Notes: generated by a model not told the origin, from the letters alone. A stretch of 64,000 nt of DNA from an uncultured Oscillospiraceae bacterium (GCA_904419145.1 CAJFQQ010000003.1:35610-99609); one strand, 5' to 3'. Counted from the first letter of the stretch, positions 41,172 through 51,590 are shown. Program-made: numbers and translations.

Positions 41172-42548
41172 TTACAGCGTGGGAAGATCGGCCGGATGGA
41201 GGACCTGTGACAGATGTCTCCAAAACGGGAGAAACAGGGCGATGGAGACTACCATGGCACAGCAGTCGGCAATGGGGGTAGCCCATACAATGCCCTCGAT
41301 CCCAGCCAGATGATCCATAAGGAACATGAGAGGGATATCCAGTCCGCCCTTCCGCAGCAAAGACAAAATCAGAGGTTCCAATTTTTTCCCTACAGACTGG
41401 AAAATGGTGATACTGATCATTGTTACAGAGACAATTGGGCCGGTGATACAGATAATGCGCTGGAACAGCTGACCATATTGGACAGTTTCAGCGTCATCAA
41501 TGAAAGCGCGTACAATTGGGGCGGCACAGGTAAACAGCAGTACCGCGCAAATCGAAGTCACCACAATGCTGTAAAGGAAAGTGGTTTTAATGGCGGCCAT
41601 CATGCGAGAGAAATTTTTAGAGGAGAAATTATAGCTGATCAAGGGCAGGGCGCCTTGTGACATGCCATTGATAATGGCAAAAGTCAGCATATCCACCTTT
41701 TTTGCCACCCCAATGCCTGCAACGGCAGTATTGGCATAGGAGACCAGCAGACGGTTGAGCGTGATGTTGGAGGCTACGCCCATAAGATTCATCGCGCAGC
41801 TGGGAAGCCCTACTAACAGTACTTCCTGTGGAATACGCTGCCGAAGGGTATAGTATTTTGGATGCAGCACAACATTGGTGGAGCTGCCACGGTGGCGGAT
41901 CAAGAGCAGGAAGTAAAGCATGGCAATCAGATTGGAGAGCATGGTGGCGATGGCCGCGCCAGCCACCTCCAGCCCCAGGGGGAAGATGAAGATGGGATCC
42001 AGAATCATGTTCAGCACGCCCCCCAGCGCCATGCCGAAGCTGGCCTGCTTGGAATACCCTTCAGAACGGACCAGGTGTGCCAGCGCCTGGTTGAGCACAG
42101 TGGGGACTGCGCCGATGGTAATGGTCCAGAAAATATATTGCTCACAAAATTGGTAAGTATACTGATCTGCGCCTACAGCGGGGAGAAGGACACCTCGCAA
42201 AACATACAGCGCCAGGCCATAGAACAGAGAAATGCCGGTAGCAGTCCAGATGCTGAAGGCTGCAGTCCGCTTGGCGCGGTCATGGTCATGAAGCCCCAGG
42301 GAACGGGCCATCAGGCTGGCACCGCCGATCCCGAAGAGGTTAGCCAGCCCGGTAAGGAACATGAACATGGGCATGCACAGAGAGACAGCGGCGACCTGGT
42401 TGGGGTCACCGATTTGGCCGATAAAAAAAGTGTCCGCCATATTGTAGACCACAGTGATCAGCTGACTGATCACTGTGGGAATCACCAGGGAAATGACAGC
42501 CTTCCGCACCGGGGTCGAAACAAACAGTTCAGAATTATCCGCGCTCAT
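41172..42548 (-). CDS. MATE-family multidrug efflux transporter
   Basis: A 458-residue membrane protein with about 12 segments in two repeats. PVRKAVISLVIPTVISQLIT begins the first repeat and VYNMADTFFIGQIGD is the MATE signature. It uses Na+ or H+ to export drugs. I chose the ATG at 42548 (MSADNSELF), which has AAGGATGGAG upstream; its start overlaps the end of the TetR gene by 14 bases. The TetR regulator upstream in the same operon should repress it. Confidence 0.88.
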   Translation of the reverse strand: MSADNSELFVSTPVRKAVISLVIPTVISQLITVVYNMADTFFIGQIGDPNQVAAVSLCMPMFMFLTGLANLFGIGGASLMARSLGLHDHDRAKRTAAFSIWTATGISLFYGLALYVLRGVLLPAVGADQYTYQFCEQYIFWTITIGAVPTVLNQALAHLVRSEGYSKQASFGMALGGVLNMILDPIFIFPLGLEVAGAAIATMLSNLIAMLYFLLLIRHRGSSTNVVLHPKYYTLRQRIPQEVLLVGLPSCAMNLMGVASNITLNRLLVSYANTAVAGIGVAKKVDMLTFAIINGMSQGALPLISYNFSSKNFSRMMAAIKTTFLYSIVVTSICAVLLFTCAAPIVRAFIDDAETVQYGQLFQRIICITGPIVSVTMISITIFQSVGKKLEPLILSLLRKGGLDIPLMFLMDHLAGIEGIVWATPIADCCAMVVSIALFLPFWRHLSQVLHPADLPTL

Positions 42549-43125
42549 GTTCTCCATCCTTTCCAGCAGCGGCCACTGCCGCAGTAATCCATTGAATAGC
42601 CAAACGGTAACTCTCCTCGCTGCTAATTGGGAAATGAGAGAAGCCGCCTGCAGTCTCATGTGCAACGAAGCCATGCATTACACTGCGCAGGATCCGCTGC
42701 CAGTGGACTTGCTGTTCCCGGCAGAGACCATAACCGGAGAGGATCCGAAGGATTGGCTGGATGACGGCAGCAGCGGCCTGCTCCAGCTCTGGGTTATCCT
42801 GGCCCAGAGCAGCCAGAATAAAACGATAGAGATGATAGTGCTCCCTGGCAAAGCTGCGGTAGGCGGAGGCCAGAGCCCACAGCGCCGCGTCGCCGCTTTT
42901 GCCGGCAGCCGCGGCCTCTTCCGCCTGAACCATTTGTGCAATGGCAGAGAGAGCGACCGCGGAATACAGCGCTTCCAGGCTCTCAATGTGGTTATAGAGC
43001 GAGGCGGTTTTGACATGCAGCGCCTTTGCCAGGGCCACCATGGAAAAAGACGCAACGCCTTTGCTGTCGATCATTTCTATGGCGGTGCGGATTACCGTTT
43101 CACGGGTCAATCCCTGTCGCGGCAT
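42535..43125 (-). CDS. TetR-family repressor of the MATE operon
   Basis: A 196-residue TetR protein. The N-terminal HTH is at residues 5-55 (MIDSKGVASFSMVALAKALH, VKTASLYNHIESLE), followed by a helical ligand domain. It is co-transcribed with the MATE gene. A perfect dyad lies 14 bases before its start, right after its -10, so autorepression is very likely; the inducer is probably a MATE substrate. Confidence 0.88.
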   Translation of the reverse strand: MPRQGLTRETVIRTAIEMIDSKGVASFSMVALAKALHVKTASLYNHIESLEALYSAVALSAIAQMVQAEEAAAAGKSGDAALWALASAYRSFAREHYHLYRFILAALGQDNPELEQAAAAVIQPILRILSGYGLCREQQVHWQRILRSVMHGFVAHETAGGFSHFPISSEESYRLAIQWITAAVAAAGKDGEHERG

Positions 43126-43139
43126 GCGCAGCCACCTCC

Positions 43140-43160
43140 AAAACTAATGATATTAGTTTT
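43140..43160. promoter_or_regulatory. TetR operator dyad
   Basis: A perfect palindrome AAAACTAAT-GAT-ATTAGTTTT. It starts directly downstream of the -10 of the tetR-MATE promoter, where a bound repressor would block the start site. Confidence 0.82.
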
Positions 43161-43189
43161 ATCATAGACCCGCTTCAATGATTTGTCAA
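43161..43189 (-). promoter_or_regulatory. Promoter of the tetR-MATE operon
   Basis: On the minus strand: TTGACA (43189-43184), 17 bases, TATGAT (43166-43161). Confidence 0.82.
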
Positions 43190-43216
43190 GATGCGGGAGA
43201 AAAGAAGGTGCGACCA

Positions 43217-43244
43217 TAAAAAAGCGGGGCAGCAAGCCCCGCTT
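43217..43244 (-). terminator. Terminator of the glycosyltransferase-MarR gene
   Basis: A 9-bp stem AAGCGGGGC (43222-43230) / GCCCCGCTT (43236-43244), followed by TTTTTATGG on the minus strand. Confidence 0.75.
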
Positions 43245-43263
43245 CGGTGCCAATATGTTTCAA

Positions 43264-44601
43264 TTACTGCAATACCCGGCGCATATTTTCTTTGATTTTT
43301 GAGGAAAGGTAGGCGTATTGTACCAGCTCATCCGCAGAGAATCCGGAAAACCGGGTTTGATCGTAATCGCTCAATGCCCCAGACAGCTGCGCCAGCACCG
43401 GCTGGGCCGCCGGGAGGAAGGTGACGGCCAGCTTCCGCCGGCTGGATCGATGTGGGCGCTCGCCTCGGGAAGGTCGGGATTCTTCAAACCGGATCATTCC
43501 GCGAGCGGCCAGCTTTTGGAGCGTAAGCGTCAAAACGCTGCGGCTCATGCCGGTGAAATCCGAGAGCTTCCGCTTGCTGTCCACTTGGCGGATGTGGTTG
43601 AGATATAAAAGCAGCCTGGTTTCAGGAAGCGTCAGATCATTTTGCAAAGCAATGGGTTCCAGATAACGGTCCAGCAATTTCCTGCTGCGGTAGATATCGG
43701 TAAGGACGCCCTCGCCGGACACAGCCTCGGTACAGACACTGGAACGCTCATCTCCCAGGCGCTGCGCACCAGGGAGGATAGCAGGGGGGACGCCGCCGTC
43801 TCCAGCGGAGTCCAGAAGGAATCGGTAAACCTGCAGCCGATTCTTCTCATACTCCTTCTCATCCAATACGTGTTTATAAAAATTGGCATAGTATTCAAAT
43901 ACCCTCAGCTTGATGCGGATGGTCTTGGGGAAGGAGGCGGTCTGCGAGACCAGGGAACCCTTTGTCTTGACATAATAGTAGATGGGCGCCCGCAGTGCGG
44001 CAAAGGTCTCCGCATGGAGCATGTACTCCAGGTTAAAAATAAAGTCCTCGCACCAGCTGAGGCTGGTATCCATCCGCAGATGGTTTGCCTCGATAAGCTC
44101 GCGGCGGTAGAGCTTATTCCAGATCACCCCATAGTAGAAATCTGCAGGGTTCTCCATCATGTGTTCGGCAAACTCCTCCCGAGTCAGGACTCCGTCCTCC
44201 TCAATACCGCTCTTATGGGAAACGCGCTCCCCCACAACGCGGTAAAAATCTGCAATGACCAGATCGCAGCGGTTGGCTTGGGCAGTGCGGACCAGAAGCT
44301 TTGTCGCATCAGGGGTGATCCAGTCGTCGCTGTCCAAAAACTGGATATAGGTTCCCTCTGCAAGGTCAAGAGCGGCGTTTCGGGTATCGGAAACTCCGGT
44401 GTTGTCCTTGTGAATGACACGAACACGGCAGTCCTGGGCAGCATACGCATCGCACAGGGGCCCGGAACCATCGGAACTTCCGTCATCGGCCAAAATCAAT
44501 TCGAAATCACGATACTCCTGGCGCAGGACACTGTCTACACAGCGCTGAAGCGTTTTTTCCGCCTGATAGACAGGGACGATGATGCTGACAGTAGGGGGCA
44601 T
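43264..44601 (-). CDS. Family 2 glycosyltransferase fused to a MarR-like winged-helix domain
   Basis: A 445-residue protein with two unrelated parts. Residues 1-230 are a GT-A glycosyltransferase: MPPTVSIIVPVYQAEKTLQ, the nucleotide-binding ADDGSSDGS and the DxD-type FLDSDDWITPD. Residues about 300-445 resemble a MarR winged helix: DLTLPETRLLLYLNHI, LSDFTGMSRSVLTLTLQKLA and a basic wing RPSRGERPHRSSRRK. The start at 44601 follows AAGGAGG. There is no frameshift or internal stop. A sugar transferase carrying a DNA-binding domain is unusual. It has no membrane segment, and no cell-wall gene lies nearby. Confidence 0.82.
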   Translation of the reverse strand: MPPTVSIIVPVYQAEKTLQRCVDSVLRQEYRDFELILADDGSSDGSGPLCDAYAAQDCRVRVIHKDNTGVSDTRNAALDLAEGTYIQFLDSDDWITPDATKLLVRTAQANRCDLVIADFYRVVGERVSHKSGIEEDGVLTREEFAEHMMENPADFYYGVIWNKLYRRELIEANHLRMDTSLSWCEDFIFNLEYMLHAETFAALRAPIYYYVKTKGSLVSQTASFPKTIRIKLRVFEYYANFYKHVLDEKEYEKNRLQVYRFLLDSAGDGGVPPAILPGAQRLGDERSSVCTEAVSGEGVLTDIYRSRKLLDRYLEPIALQNDLTLPETRLLLYLNHIRQVDSKRKLSDFTGMSRSVLTLTLQKLAARGMIRFEESRPSRGERPHRSSRRKLAVTFLPAAQPVLAQLSGALSDYDQTRFSGFSADELVQYAYLSSKIKENMRRVLQ

Positions 44602-44778
44602 GGGAGATCCTCCTTGTGTACATATCTCTGGAGCGGGTGCATCTGCCCCAGAGCCCATGAAAGATTTACCCACATTATACCACAGTGGGGATGCTGGGCA
44701 AGGGGGGCATAAAAGATTCAGCAAGCGGCACAACTGGCGGATCAATCTTCGTTGACAATTTAACAAAATAACTGTTGC

Positions 44779-44801
44779 TTTATCAAAGACTTAGTGATAA
44801 A
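44779..44801. promoter_or_regulatory. Inverted repeat upstream of the malate dehydrogenase gene
   Basis: TTTATCA (44779-44785) and TGATAAA (44795-44801) form a 7-bp dyad 9 bases apart, just before a TATAAA that may be a -10. It lies between the divergent glycosyltransferase-MarR and malate dehydrogenase genes and could bind a regulator of either. Confidence 0.4.
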
Positions 44802-44815
44802 ATTAACTATAAAAT

Positions 44816-44972
44816 GGCGCGGAAGGCGGTGTTGCCGAGATAGAGAAAGCATATAAGCCGACAGGCTGCAGCCGTAGGGAAGGATCGGCTGCTGAATCGG
44901 TTTGAGCTGGATGCGTCCAAAACAGAAAGACCTGCTGCAATCAGCAGCAAGCAATTTTTACAGAAGGGGATA
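44816..44972 (+). promoter_or_regulatory. Long structured leader of the LDH-like malate dehydrogenase gene
   Basis: About 160 transcribed bases precede the gene. Repeated complementary blocks (GCCGA/TCGGC, GGCTGC/GCAGCC, GCTGC-AATCA-GCAGC followed by AAGCAATTTTT) suggest a folded RNA ending in a terminator-like stem just before the ribosome site. Structured RNAs upstream of LDH-type genes have been described in clostridia; I cannot confirm membership by eye. Confidence 0.35.
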
Positions 44973-44979
44973 TGTTATT

Positions 44980-45924
44980 ATGAGCAAAGTTACCATTATT
45001 GGCGCCGGAAACGTGGGTGCTACCATTGCCAACGATCTAGCCAGCATGGGGATCGCCTCTGAGATCGTCCTCATCGACATCAATAAAGAGAAGGCTTTCG
45101 GCGAGGCTATGGATATCTACCAGGGCGTGACGTTTGCCTATCCTGCCTATGTGCGCAGCGGCGACTACGAGGATGCGGCTGGTTCCGATCTGGTGGTTAT
45201 TACCTCCGGCATTGCCAGAAGGCCCAACCAGACCCGCCTGGACCTGATCCAGACCAACACCAAGATCATCAAGGATATCACTCCCCAGATCGTAGCACAC
45301 GCCCCGAATGCGGTGTATGTGATCGTCTCCAACCCTGTGGATATCCTGACCTATGTGTTCCACAAAATCTCCGGTATCCCCGAGAGCCGTATTGTCGGTT
45401 CAGGCACTGCACTGGACACTGCCCGCCTCCAGGCTGAATTGGGCCGCCGTTTCCACATCAGCCCCAAGAATGTCCATGCCTATGTCTATGGTGAGCACGG
45501 CGACTCCTCCTTCGTGCCCTGGTCCCTGGCCCGCATTGCCAACAACACCATCGAGCAGCACTACAACCTGGTGAAGGGCAAGGAGCCCTTTGACTGGAAC
45601 GGCAACTATGAGGAGGTGGAGGACTTTATCCGCAAGTCCGGCGCCCAGGTCATCAAGGCCAAGGGGGCTACCTTCTATGCGGTGGCCATGTCCGTGTGCC
45701 ATATCTGCAAGTGCATCCTCTCCGGCATCGGCACCTCCCTGACCGTGTCCGCCATGATGCACGGCGAGTACGGGATCGACGACGTGTGCCTGAGCACTCT
45801 GGCGGTGGTGGATGACTGCGGCATCCGCTACAAGATCATCAACGAGCTGACCGACGATGAGGTGGCCAAGCTCCGCCACAGCGCCGACTGCCTGAAGGAA
45901 GTCATTAAGCAGATCGAGATCTGA
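44980..45924 (+). CDS. LDH-like malate dehydrogenase (lactate/malate dehydrogenase family)
   Basis: A 314-residue NAD-dependent dehydrogenase: Rossmann loop GAGNVGATIANDL, the LDTARLQ segment with substrate-binding Arg, and catalytic His in GEHGDSS. The specificity loop reads SGIARRPNQTRLDL. The position that is Gln in lactate dehydrogenases (Gln102) is Arg80 here, as in malate dehydrogenases. The rest of the loop (TRLDL) is LDH-like. Together with the malic enzyme gene 67 bases on, this favours malate/oxaloacetate as substrate. The ATG at 44980 has AGAAGGGG. Many databases would call it L-lactate dehydrogenase. Confidence 0.85.
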   Translation: MSKVTIIGAGNVGATIANDLASMGIASEIVLIDINKEKAFGEAMDIYQGVTFAYPAYVRSGDYEDAAGSDLVVITSGIARRPNQTRLDLIQTNTKIIKDITPQIVAHAPNAVYVIVSNPVDILTYVFHKISGIPESRIVGSGTALDTARLQAELGRRFHISPKNVHAYVYGEHGDSSFVPWSLARIANNTIEQHYNLVKGKEPFDWNGNYEEVEDFIRKSGAQVIKAKGATFYAVAMSVCHICKCILSGIGTSLTVSAMMHGEYGIDDVCLSTLAVVDDCGIRYKIINELTDDEVAKLRHSADCLKEVIKQIEI

Positions 45925-45991
45925 TCGTTCCCGGACAGACCCAGCCGTACGGGATTCACAATCAACATAAAAAACAGGAGGATTTCAGAGA

Positions 45992-47164
45992 ATGGATTAC
46001 GCGAAGGAAAGCCTCAAGCTGCATGAGCAGTGGAAGGGCAAGATCGAGGTCATCGCCACTGTGCCCGTGGAAACCAAGGAGGACCTCTCCCTGGCCTATA
46101 CCCCCGGCGTCGCCCAGCCCTGCCTGGAGATCCAGAAGGACGTCAACAAGAGCTATGACCTGACCCGCCGCCACAACCTGTGCGCCGTCATCACCGACGG
46201 CAGCGCCGTGCTGGGCCTGGGCGACATCGGCCCCGAGGCCGGCATGCCCGTGATGGAGGGCAAGTGCGTGCTCTTCAAGGCTTTCGGCAATGTGGATGCC
46301 TTCCCTCTGTGCGTCAAGACCCAGGATGTGGACGAGTTTGTCCAGACCGTCTACAACATCTCCGGCTCCTTTGGCGGCATCAATCTGGAGGACATCGCCG
46401 CGCCCCGCTGCTTTGAGATTGAGCGCAAGCTCAAGGAGAAGTGCGACATCCCCATCTTCCATGACGACCAGCACGGCACCGCCATCATCACCCTGGCGGG
46501 CCTGCTCAATGCGCTGAAGGTGGTTGGCAAGAAGAAGGAGGACGTGAAGATCGTTACCTCCGGCGCCGGCGCTGCCGCCGTCTGCATTGTCAAGCTCCTG
46601 CTCTCCGCCGGTTTCAAGGATGTCACCATGTGCGACCGCAAGGGCGCCATCTATGCTGGCCGCGACGGTCTGAACTGGGTGAAGGAGGAGATGGCCCAGG
46701 TCACCAACCTGGACAAGAAGGCTGGCTCCCTGGCCGATATGCTGGTGGGCGCCGACGTGTTTATCGGCGTGTCCGCTCCCGGCACTGTCACCACCGAGAT
46801 GGTCAAGACCATGGCCCAGGACGCTATCGTCTTCGCCTGCGCCAACCCCACCCCGGAGATCTTCCCCGACGAGGCCAAGGCCGGCGGGGCTGCCGTGGTG
46901 GCCACCGGCCGCAGCGATTTCCCCAACCAGATCAACAACGTCCTGGCCTTCCCCGGCGTGTTCCGGGGCGCCTTCGATGTCCGCGCCAGCGACATCAACG
47001 AGGAGATGAAGATGGCCGCCGCCGAGGCTCTGGCCAGCCTCATCTCCGACGAGGAGCTGACTGCTGAGTACATCATCCCCAAGGCCTTTGACAAGCGGGT
47101 GGGTCCCGCGGTGTCCGCGGCCGTGGCGGAGGCCGCCCGTAAGAGCGGCGTGGCCCGGATCTAA
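45992..47164 (+). CDS. Malic enzyme (NAD-type, short bacterial form)
   Basis: A 390-residue enzyme that decarboxylates malate to pyruvate and CO2. The conserved motifs are [31 protein letters not shown], the metal site [13 protein letters not shown] and the NAD fold [15 protein letters not shown]. It lacks the C-terminal phosphotransacetylase-like domain of the long form. AGGAGG lies upstream. With the dehydrogenase before it, it would interconvert oxaloacetate, malate and pyruvate, shifting reducing equivalents. Confidence 0.93.
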   Translation: MDYAKESLKLHEQWKGKIEVIATVPVETKEDLSLAYTPGVAQPCLEIQKDVNKSYDLTRRHNLCAVITDGSAVLGLGDIGPEAGMPVMEGKCVLFKAFGNVDAFPLCVKTQDVDEFVQTVYNISGSFGGINLEDIAAPRCFEIERKLKEKCDIPIFHDDQHGTAIITLAGLLNALKVVGKKKEDVKIVTSGAGAAAVCIVKLLLSAGFKDVTMCDRKGAIYAGRDGLNWVKEEMAQVTNLDKKAGSLADMLVGADVFIGVSAPGTVTTEMVKTMAQDAIVFACANPTPEIFPDEAKAGGAAVVATGRSDFPNQINNVLAFPGVFRGAFDVRASDINEEMKMAAAEALASLISDEELTAEYIIPKAFDKRVGPAVSAAVAEAARKSGVARI

Positions 47165-47174
47165 GCGTTTTTTC

Positions 47175-47216
47175 AAAAAGAGTGGGACGGACAATTTTGC
47201 CCGTCCCACTCTTTTT
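47175..47216 (+). terminator. Terminator of the malate operon
   Basis: A 16-bp perfect stem (47175-47190 with 47201-47216) that ends in TTTTT. Confidence 0.88.
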
Positions 47217-47252
47217 GTATCTACGTTTCACAGTCACAATCCGATGTGAAAG

Positions 47253-47291
47253 TGACACGTTCCCGCATCCAATAAAATGGGGAACGTGTCA
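47253..47291 (-). terminator. Hairpin downstream of carB
   Basis: A 12-bp stem TGACACGTTCCC (47253-47264) / GGGAACGTGTCA (47280-47291) with a 15-base loop, directly past carB. It has no T-tract, so its role as terminator is uncertain. Confidence 0.5.
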
Positions 47292-47302
47292 TTTCATGAT
47301 AG

Positions 47303-50300
47303 TTACTCGTCGATGGTGGCGATGCGGCTGGTGATAGCCTCCAGCACATCCAGGAGGGCCTGCACGGTGTCCAGGGAGGTGAAGGCGGTCACATTGTTCT
47401 CGATGGCCAGCCGGCGCATCTCCTGCCCGGCGTTCACATGGGTGGTGGAGCTGGGGTCCCGGGTATTGATGAGATAGGCTACCTTTCCGCTGCGCATGGC
47501 CTCGGTGATGTCCGCCGGGTCCTCGATGTAGTCCCGCTTGACCCGGGTGCGGATGCCGCGGGCCTTGAGAAATTCCGCCGTGCCGGTGGTGGCTTCGATG
47601 TTGAAGCCCATGCGGTAGAACCGCCGGATCAGGGGGAATGCCTCCTCCAGATCGCTGGTGCACACGGATACCAGTACCGTTCCGTGGTCCTGGAGCTTCA
47701 TGCCCGCGGCCTGCATGGCCTTGTACAGGGCCCGGGGCAGCTCCTCGTCGTAGCCGATGGCCTCGCCGGTAGACTTCATCTCCGGGGAGAGGTAGGCGTC
47801 CAGCCCGCCCAGCTTGTTGAAGGAGAACACCGGCACCTTGCAGTACCACTTTTTCTTTTCCGGCGGATACAATTCGGTGATGCCCTGCGCCCGGAGGCTC
47901 TCGCCCAGGATCACCTTGGTGGCGATGTCCGCCAGGGACCAGCCTGTGGCCTTGGAGAGGAAGGGCACCGTCCGGGAGGAGCGGGGGTTGACCTCGATGA
48001 TGTAGACCTTGTCCTGCCGGTCCACAATGAACTGGATATTGTAGAGACCCACGATGCCGATGCCGAGGCCCAACTTTTTCGTGTAGTCCAGGATGGTGTC
48101 CTTCACCTGCTGGGAGATGGAGAAGGTGGGATAGACGCTGACGCTGTCCCCGGAGTGGACGCCGGTGCGCTCCACCAGCTCCATGATGCCGGGGACAAAC
48201 ACGTCGGTGCCGTCGCAGATGGCGTCCACCTCCACCTCCTTGCCGATGATGTACTTGTCCACCAGCACCGGCTTCTCCGCGTCCACCTCCACGGCGTTTT
48301 TCAGATAGTGGCGCAGCATCTCCTCGCCCACCACGATCTCCATGGCCCGGCCGCCCAGCACGAAGCTGGGCCGCACCAGGACCGGGTAGCCGATCTCCGC
48401 CGCCACCCGGACGCCCTCCTCCACGCTGGTGACCGCCTCGCCCCGGGGCTGGGGGATCTGGAGGTCGTGGAGGACCTGCTCAAAGACCTTCCGGTCCTCG
48501 GCCCGCTCAATGGCGTCGCAGTCGGTGCCGATGATCTTCACCCCGTGATTCCGGAGGGGCTGGGCCAGGTTGATGGCCGTCTGCCCGCCCAGGGAGGCGA
48601 TGACCCCCACCGGCTGCTCCAGGTGGACCACGTTCATCACGTCCTCTACGGTCAGGGGCTCGAAGTACAGCTTGTCGCTGCAGGTGTAGTCGGTGGAGAC
48701 AGTCTCCGGGTTGTTGTTGATGATGATGGCGTCGTACCCGCTCTGCTTGATGGTCTGGACGGCGTGGACGGTGGAGTAGTCGAACTCCACCCCCTGGCCG
48801 ATGCGGATGGGCCCGCTGCCCAGGACGATGATCTTCTTGTGGGGGGAGACGATGGACTCGTTCTCCTCCTCATAGGTGGAGTAGAAGTAGGGGATATAGC
48901 TCTCGAACTCACTGGCACAGGTGTCGATCATCTTGTACACCGGGAACAGGTCCATTTCGCAGCGCAGGTCATAGACCTGCCGCTCCGTCCACTTCCACAG
49001 CCAGGCCACCGCCTTGTCGGAAAAGCCCCGGCGCTTGGCCTCCCGCAGCAGGTCCCGGCTGCCGGGCTGGGCCTTGATCTCGTACTCGAACTTCACGATG
49101 TTGTGGATCTTGTCCAGGAAGAGCATGTCGATCTGAGTGGCGTTGCACAGCACCCCCAGGTCGATGCCCCGGCTCATCAGCTCCGCAATGGCGAAGATCC
49201 GGTCGTCGGTGCCGATCTTCACGTAGTCCAGCAGGGCCTGGCTGGTGTAGTCGTCGAATTTGCTCATATAGATGTGCCCGGCCCCGGTCTCCAGGGATCG
49301 CACCGCCTTGAGAAGGCTCTCCTCCAGGGTGCGGCCCACGGCCATCACCTCGCCGGTGGCCTTCATCTGGGTGGAGAGTGCGTTGCTGGCGTCGGTGAAC
49401 TTGTCAAAGGGGAAGCGGGGCATCTTGGTGACCACATAGTCCAAAGTGGGCTCAAAGCTGGCGGGGGTGTTGGCAATGGGGATCTCATCCAGGTGCATGC
49501 CCACGGCAATTTTGGCGGACACCCGGGCGATAGGGTAGCCGCTGGCCTTGCTGGCGAGAGCCGAGGAGCGGGACACCCGGGGGTTGACCTCGATGACATA
49601 GTACTGGAAGCTCTGGGGGTCCAGGGCGAACTGGACGTTGCACCCGCCCTCGATTTCCAGGGCCCGGATCAGGCGCAGGGCGCTGTCCCGGAGAAGGTGG
49701 TACTCCTTGTTGGTGAGGGTCTGGCTGGGGGCCACCACAATGGAGTCCCCGGTGTGGATGCCCACCGGGTCGATGTTCTCCATGTTGCAGATGGTGATGG
49801 CGGTGTCGTTGGCGTCCCGCATCACCTCATACTCAATCTCCTTATAGCCCTTGATGCTCTTTTCGATCAGCACCTGGTGGACAGGGGAGAGGTCCAGGGC
49901 GTTTTTCATCATCAGCCGAAGCTCGCCGTCGCTGGAAGCAAAGCCGCCGCCGGTGCCTCCCAGGGTGAAGGCGGGGCGCAGGATCACCGGGTAGCCGATC
50001 TCCGCCGCGGCGGCCAGGGCCTCCTCCACGCTGTGGGTGATGGCGGAGGGCACCACCGGCTCCCCCAGGGAGAGGCACAGCTCCTTGAACAGCTCCCGGT
50101 CCTCCGCCCGGCGGATGCTGTTGTAGCTGGTGCCCAGCAGTTCCACGCCGCACTCCTCCAGGATGCCCTGGCTGTAGAGCTCCATGGCCAGGTTCAGGCC
50201 CGTCTGCCCGCCGATGCCGGGGACGATGGCGTCCGGCCGCTCGAAGCGGCAGATCTTCGCCAGATATTCCACCGTCAGCGGCTCCATGTACACCTTGTCG

Positions 50301-50482
50301 GCAATGGAGGTGTCGGTCATGATGGTGGCGGGGTTGGAGTTGGCCAGCAGGACCTCGTAGCCCTCCTCCTTCAAGGCAAGGCACGCCTGGGTGCCGGCGT
50401 AGTCAAATTCGGCGGCCTGTCCGATGACAATGGGGCCGGAGCCGATGACAAGAATTTTATGCAGATCTGTCCGCTTAGGCAT
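47303..50482 (-). CDS. carB: Carbamoyl-phosphate synthase, large subunit
   Basis: A 1059-residue, full-length subunit that makes carbamoyl phosphate from bicarbonate, ammonia and two ATP. It has two homologous ATP-grasp halves: [17 protein letters not shown] early and [16 protein letters not shown] near residue 555. The C-terminal allosteric MGS-like domain has [18 protein letters not shown]. The start overlaps the carA stop by 8 bases. It serves both pyrimidine and arginine synthesis; the leader points to pyrimidine control. Confidence 0.97.
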   Translation of the reverse strand: MPKRTDLHKILVIGSGPIVIGQAAEFDYAGTQACLALKEEGYEVLLANSNPATIMTDTSIADKVYMEPLTVEYLAKICRFERPDAIVPGIGGQTGLNLAMELYSQGILEECGVELLGTSYNSIRRAEDRELFKELCLSLGEPVVPSAITHSVEEALAAAAEIGYPVILRPAFTLGGTGGGFASSDGELRLMMKNALDLSPVHQVLIEKSIKGYKEIEYEVMRDANDTAITICNMENIDPVGIHTGDSIVVAPSQTLTNKEYHLLRDSALRLIRALEIEGGCNVQFALDPQSFQYYVIEVNPRVSRSSALASKASGYPIARVSAKIAVGMHLDEIPIANTPASFEPTLDYVVTKMPRFPFDKFTDASNALSTQMKATGEVMAVGRTLEESLLKAVRSLETGAGHIYMSKFDDYTSQALLDYVKIGTDDRIFAIAELMSRGIDLGVLCNATQIDMLFLDKIHNIVKFEYEIKAQPGSRDLLREAKRRGFSDKAVAWLWKWTERQVYDLRCEMDLFPVYKMIDTCASEFESYIPYFYSTYEEENESIVSPHKKIIVLGSGPIRIGQGVEFDYSTVHAVQTIKQSGYDAIIINNNPETVSTDYTCSDKLYFEPLTVEDVMNVVHLEQPVGVIASLGGQTAINLAQPLRNHGVKIIGTDCDAIERAEDRKVFEQVLHDLQIPQPRGEAVTSVEEGVRVAAEIGYPVLVRPSFVLGGRAMEIVVGEEMLRHYLKNAVEVDAEKPVLVDKYIIGKEVEVDAICDGTDVFVPGIMELVERTGVHSGDSVSVYPTFSISQQVKDTILDYTKKLGLGIGIVGLYNIQFIVDRQDKVYIIEVNPRSSRTVPFLSKATGWSLADIATKVILGESLRAQGITELYPPEKKKWYCKVPVFSFNKLGGLDAYLSPEMKSTGEAIGYDEELPRALYKAMQAAGMKLQDHGTVLVSVCTSDLEEAFPLIRRFYRMGFNIEATTGTAEFLKARGIRTRVKRDYIEDPADITEAMRSGKVAYLINTRDPSSTTHVNAGQEMRRLAIENNVTAFTSLDTVQALLDVLEAITSRIATIDE

Positions 50483-51569
50483 TGTGCTGTACCTCCCGCA
50501 TCATGGCGATAAACTGGTCGAAAAGATAGCCGCTGTCCTGGGGGCCGGGGGCGCTCTCCGGATGGTACTGGACGCTGAACACGTGGTCGGCGGGGCAGGC
50601 CATGCCCTCCACCGTGTTGTCCAGCAGGTTCATGTGGGTCACCTCCAGCCCGGTTCCTTCCAGGGATGCCTCCTCTACAGCAAAGCTGTGGTTCTGGCTG
50701 GTGATCTCGATTTTTCCTGTCTTGAGGTTTTTCACCGGGTGGTTGCCGCCCCGGTGGCCGAATTTCAGCTTATAGGTTTTGGCGCCGTAGGCCAGGGCGA
50801 TCATCTGGTGCCCCAGGCAGATGCCGAACAGGGGGAATCTGCCCCGCAGGGCCTTGACCAGGGAGATTACCGGCGTCACGTCCTCCGGGTCGCCGGGGCC
50901 GTTGGAGAGGAACACCCCGTCCGGGTTCATGGCGATGATCTCCTCCGCCGGCGTGTTCCAGGGCACCACCGTCACATTGCAGCGGCGGGCGTTGAGGCTG
51001 CGGACAATGTTCAGCTTGATGCCGCAGTCCACGGCCACCACGTTGAACTGGTGGTTGCTGGTGCGGGCGTACCACCGCTTGGGGCAGCTGACCCGGGAGA
51101 CCTGGTCGTGGCGGAGCGCAGTGTGCCCAAGAATCTCCATAGCCTGCTCGTGACTGGTATCTACGCCGCAGATCAGCACCTTCCGGCTGCCCAGGTCCCG
51201 GATACTGCGGGTGAGCTTCCGGGTGTCCACCCCCTCAATGCCGGGGATGTGATTTTCCTCCAGGATTTCCGCCAGGGTCTTGGTATAGCGGAAATTGCTG
51301 GGGGAGTCGTTGTACTCCCGGACAATGAGCCCGCCGATGGTGGGGATCTTGGTCTCAAAGTCCTCATCCGCCGTGCCGTAGTTGCCGATCAGCGGATAGG
51401 TCATCACCACCATCTGGTCGGTGTAGGAGGGGTCCGAGACGATCTCCTGGTACCCCACCATGGAGGTGTTGAAAACGATCTCGCACACCCGGTCCTCGGC
51501 TGCGCCGAAGCGGTATCCCGCGTACTCGCTGCCGTCCTCCAGCACGATCTTGCAGTCATAGGTTCTCAT
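50475..51569 (-). CDS. carA: Carbamoyl-phosphate synthase, small (glutaminase) subunit
   Basis: A 364-residue subunit that releases ammonia from glutamine. The N-terminal CPSase domain begins [19 protein letters not shown]. The class-I amidotransferase triad has Cys in FGICLGHQM and His/Glu in [22 protein letters not shown] precedes the ATG. It is the first gene of the carAB operon and lies 21 bases after the leader ORF and attenuator. Confidence 0.97.
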   Translation of the reverse strand: MRTYDCKIVLEDGSEYAGYRFGAAEDRVCEIVFNTSMVGYQEIVSDPSYTDQMVVMTYPLIGNYGTADEDFETKIPTIGGLIVREYNDSPSNFRYTKTLAEILEENHIPGIEGVDTRKLTRSIRDLGSRKVLICGVDTSHEQAMEILGHTALRHDQVSRVSCPKRWYARTSNHQFNVVAVDCGIKLNIVRSLNARRCNVTVVPWNTPAEEIIAMNPDGVFLSNGPGDPEDVTPVISLVKALRGRFPLFGICLGHQMIALAYGAKTYKLKFGHRGGNHPVKNLKTGKIEITSQNHSFAVEEASLEGTGLEVTHMNLLDNTVEGMACPADHVFSVQYHPESAPGPQDSGYLFDQFIAMMREVQHNA

Positions 51570-51590
51570 ACTTCCTTCTCCTTTCCATGG

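Noticed and set aside
47438..50512. A 1000-codon open frame on the plus strand opposite carB
   Set aside because: It is a shadow of carB. The translated sequence is low-complexity and has no ribosome site.
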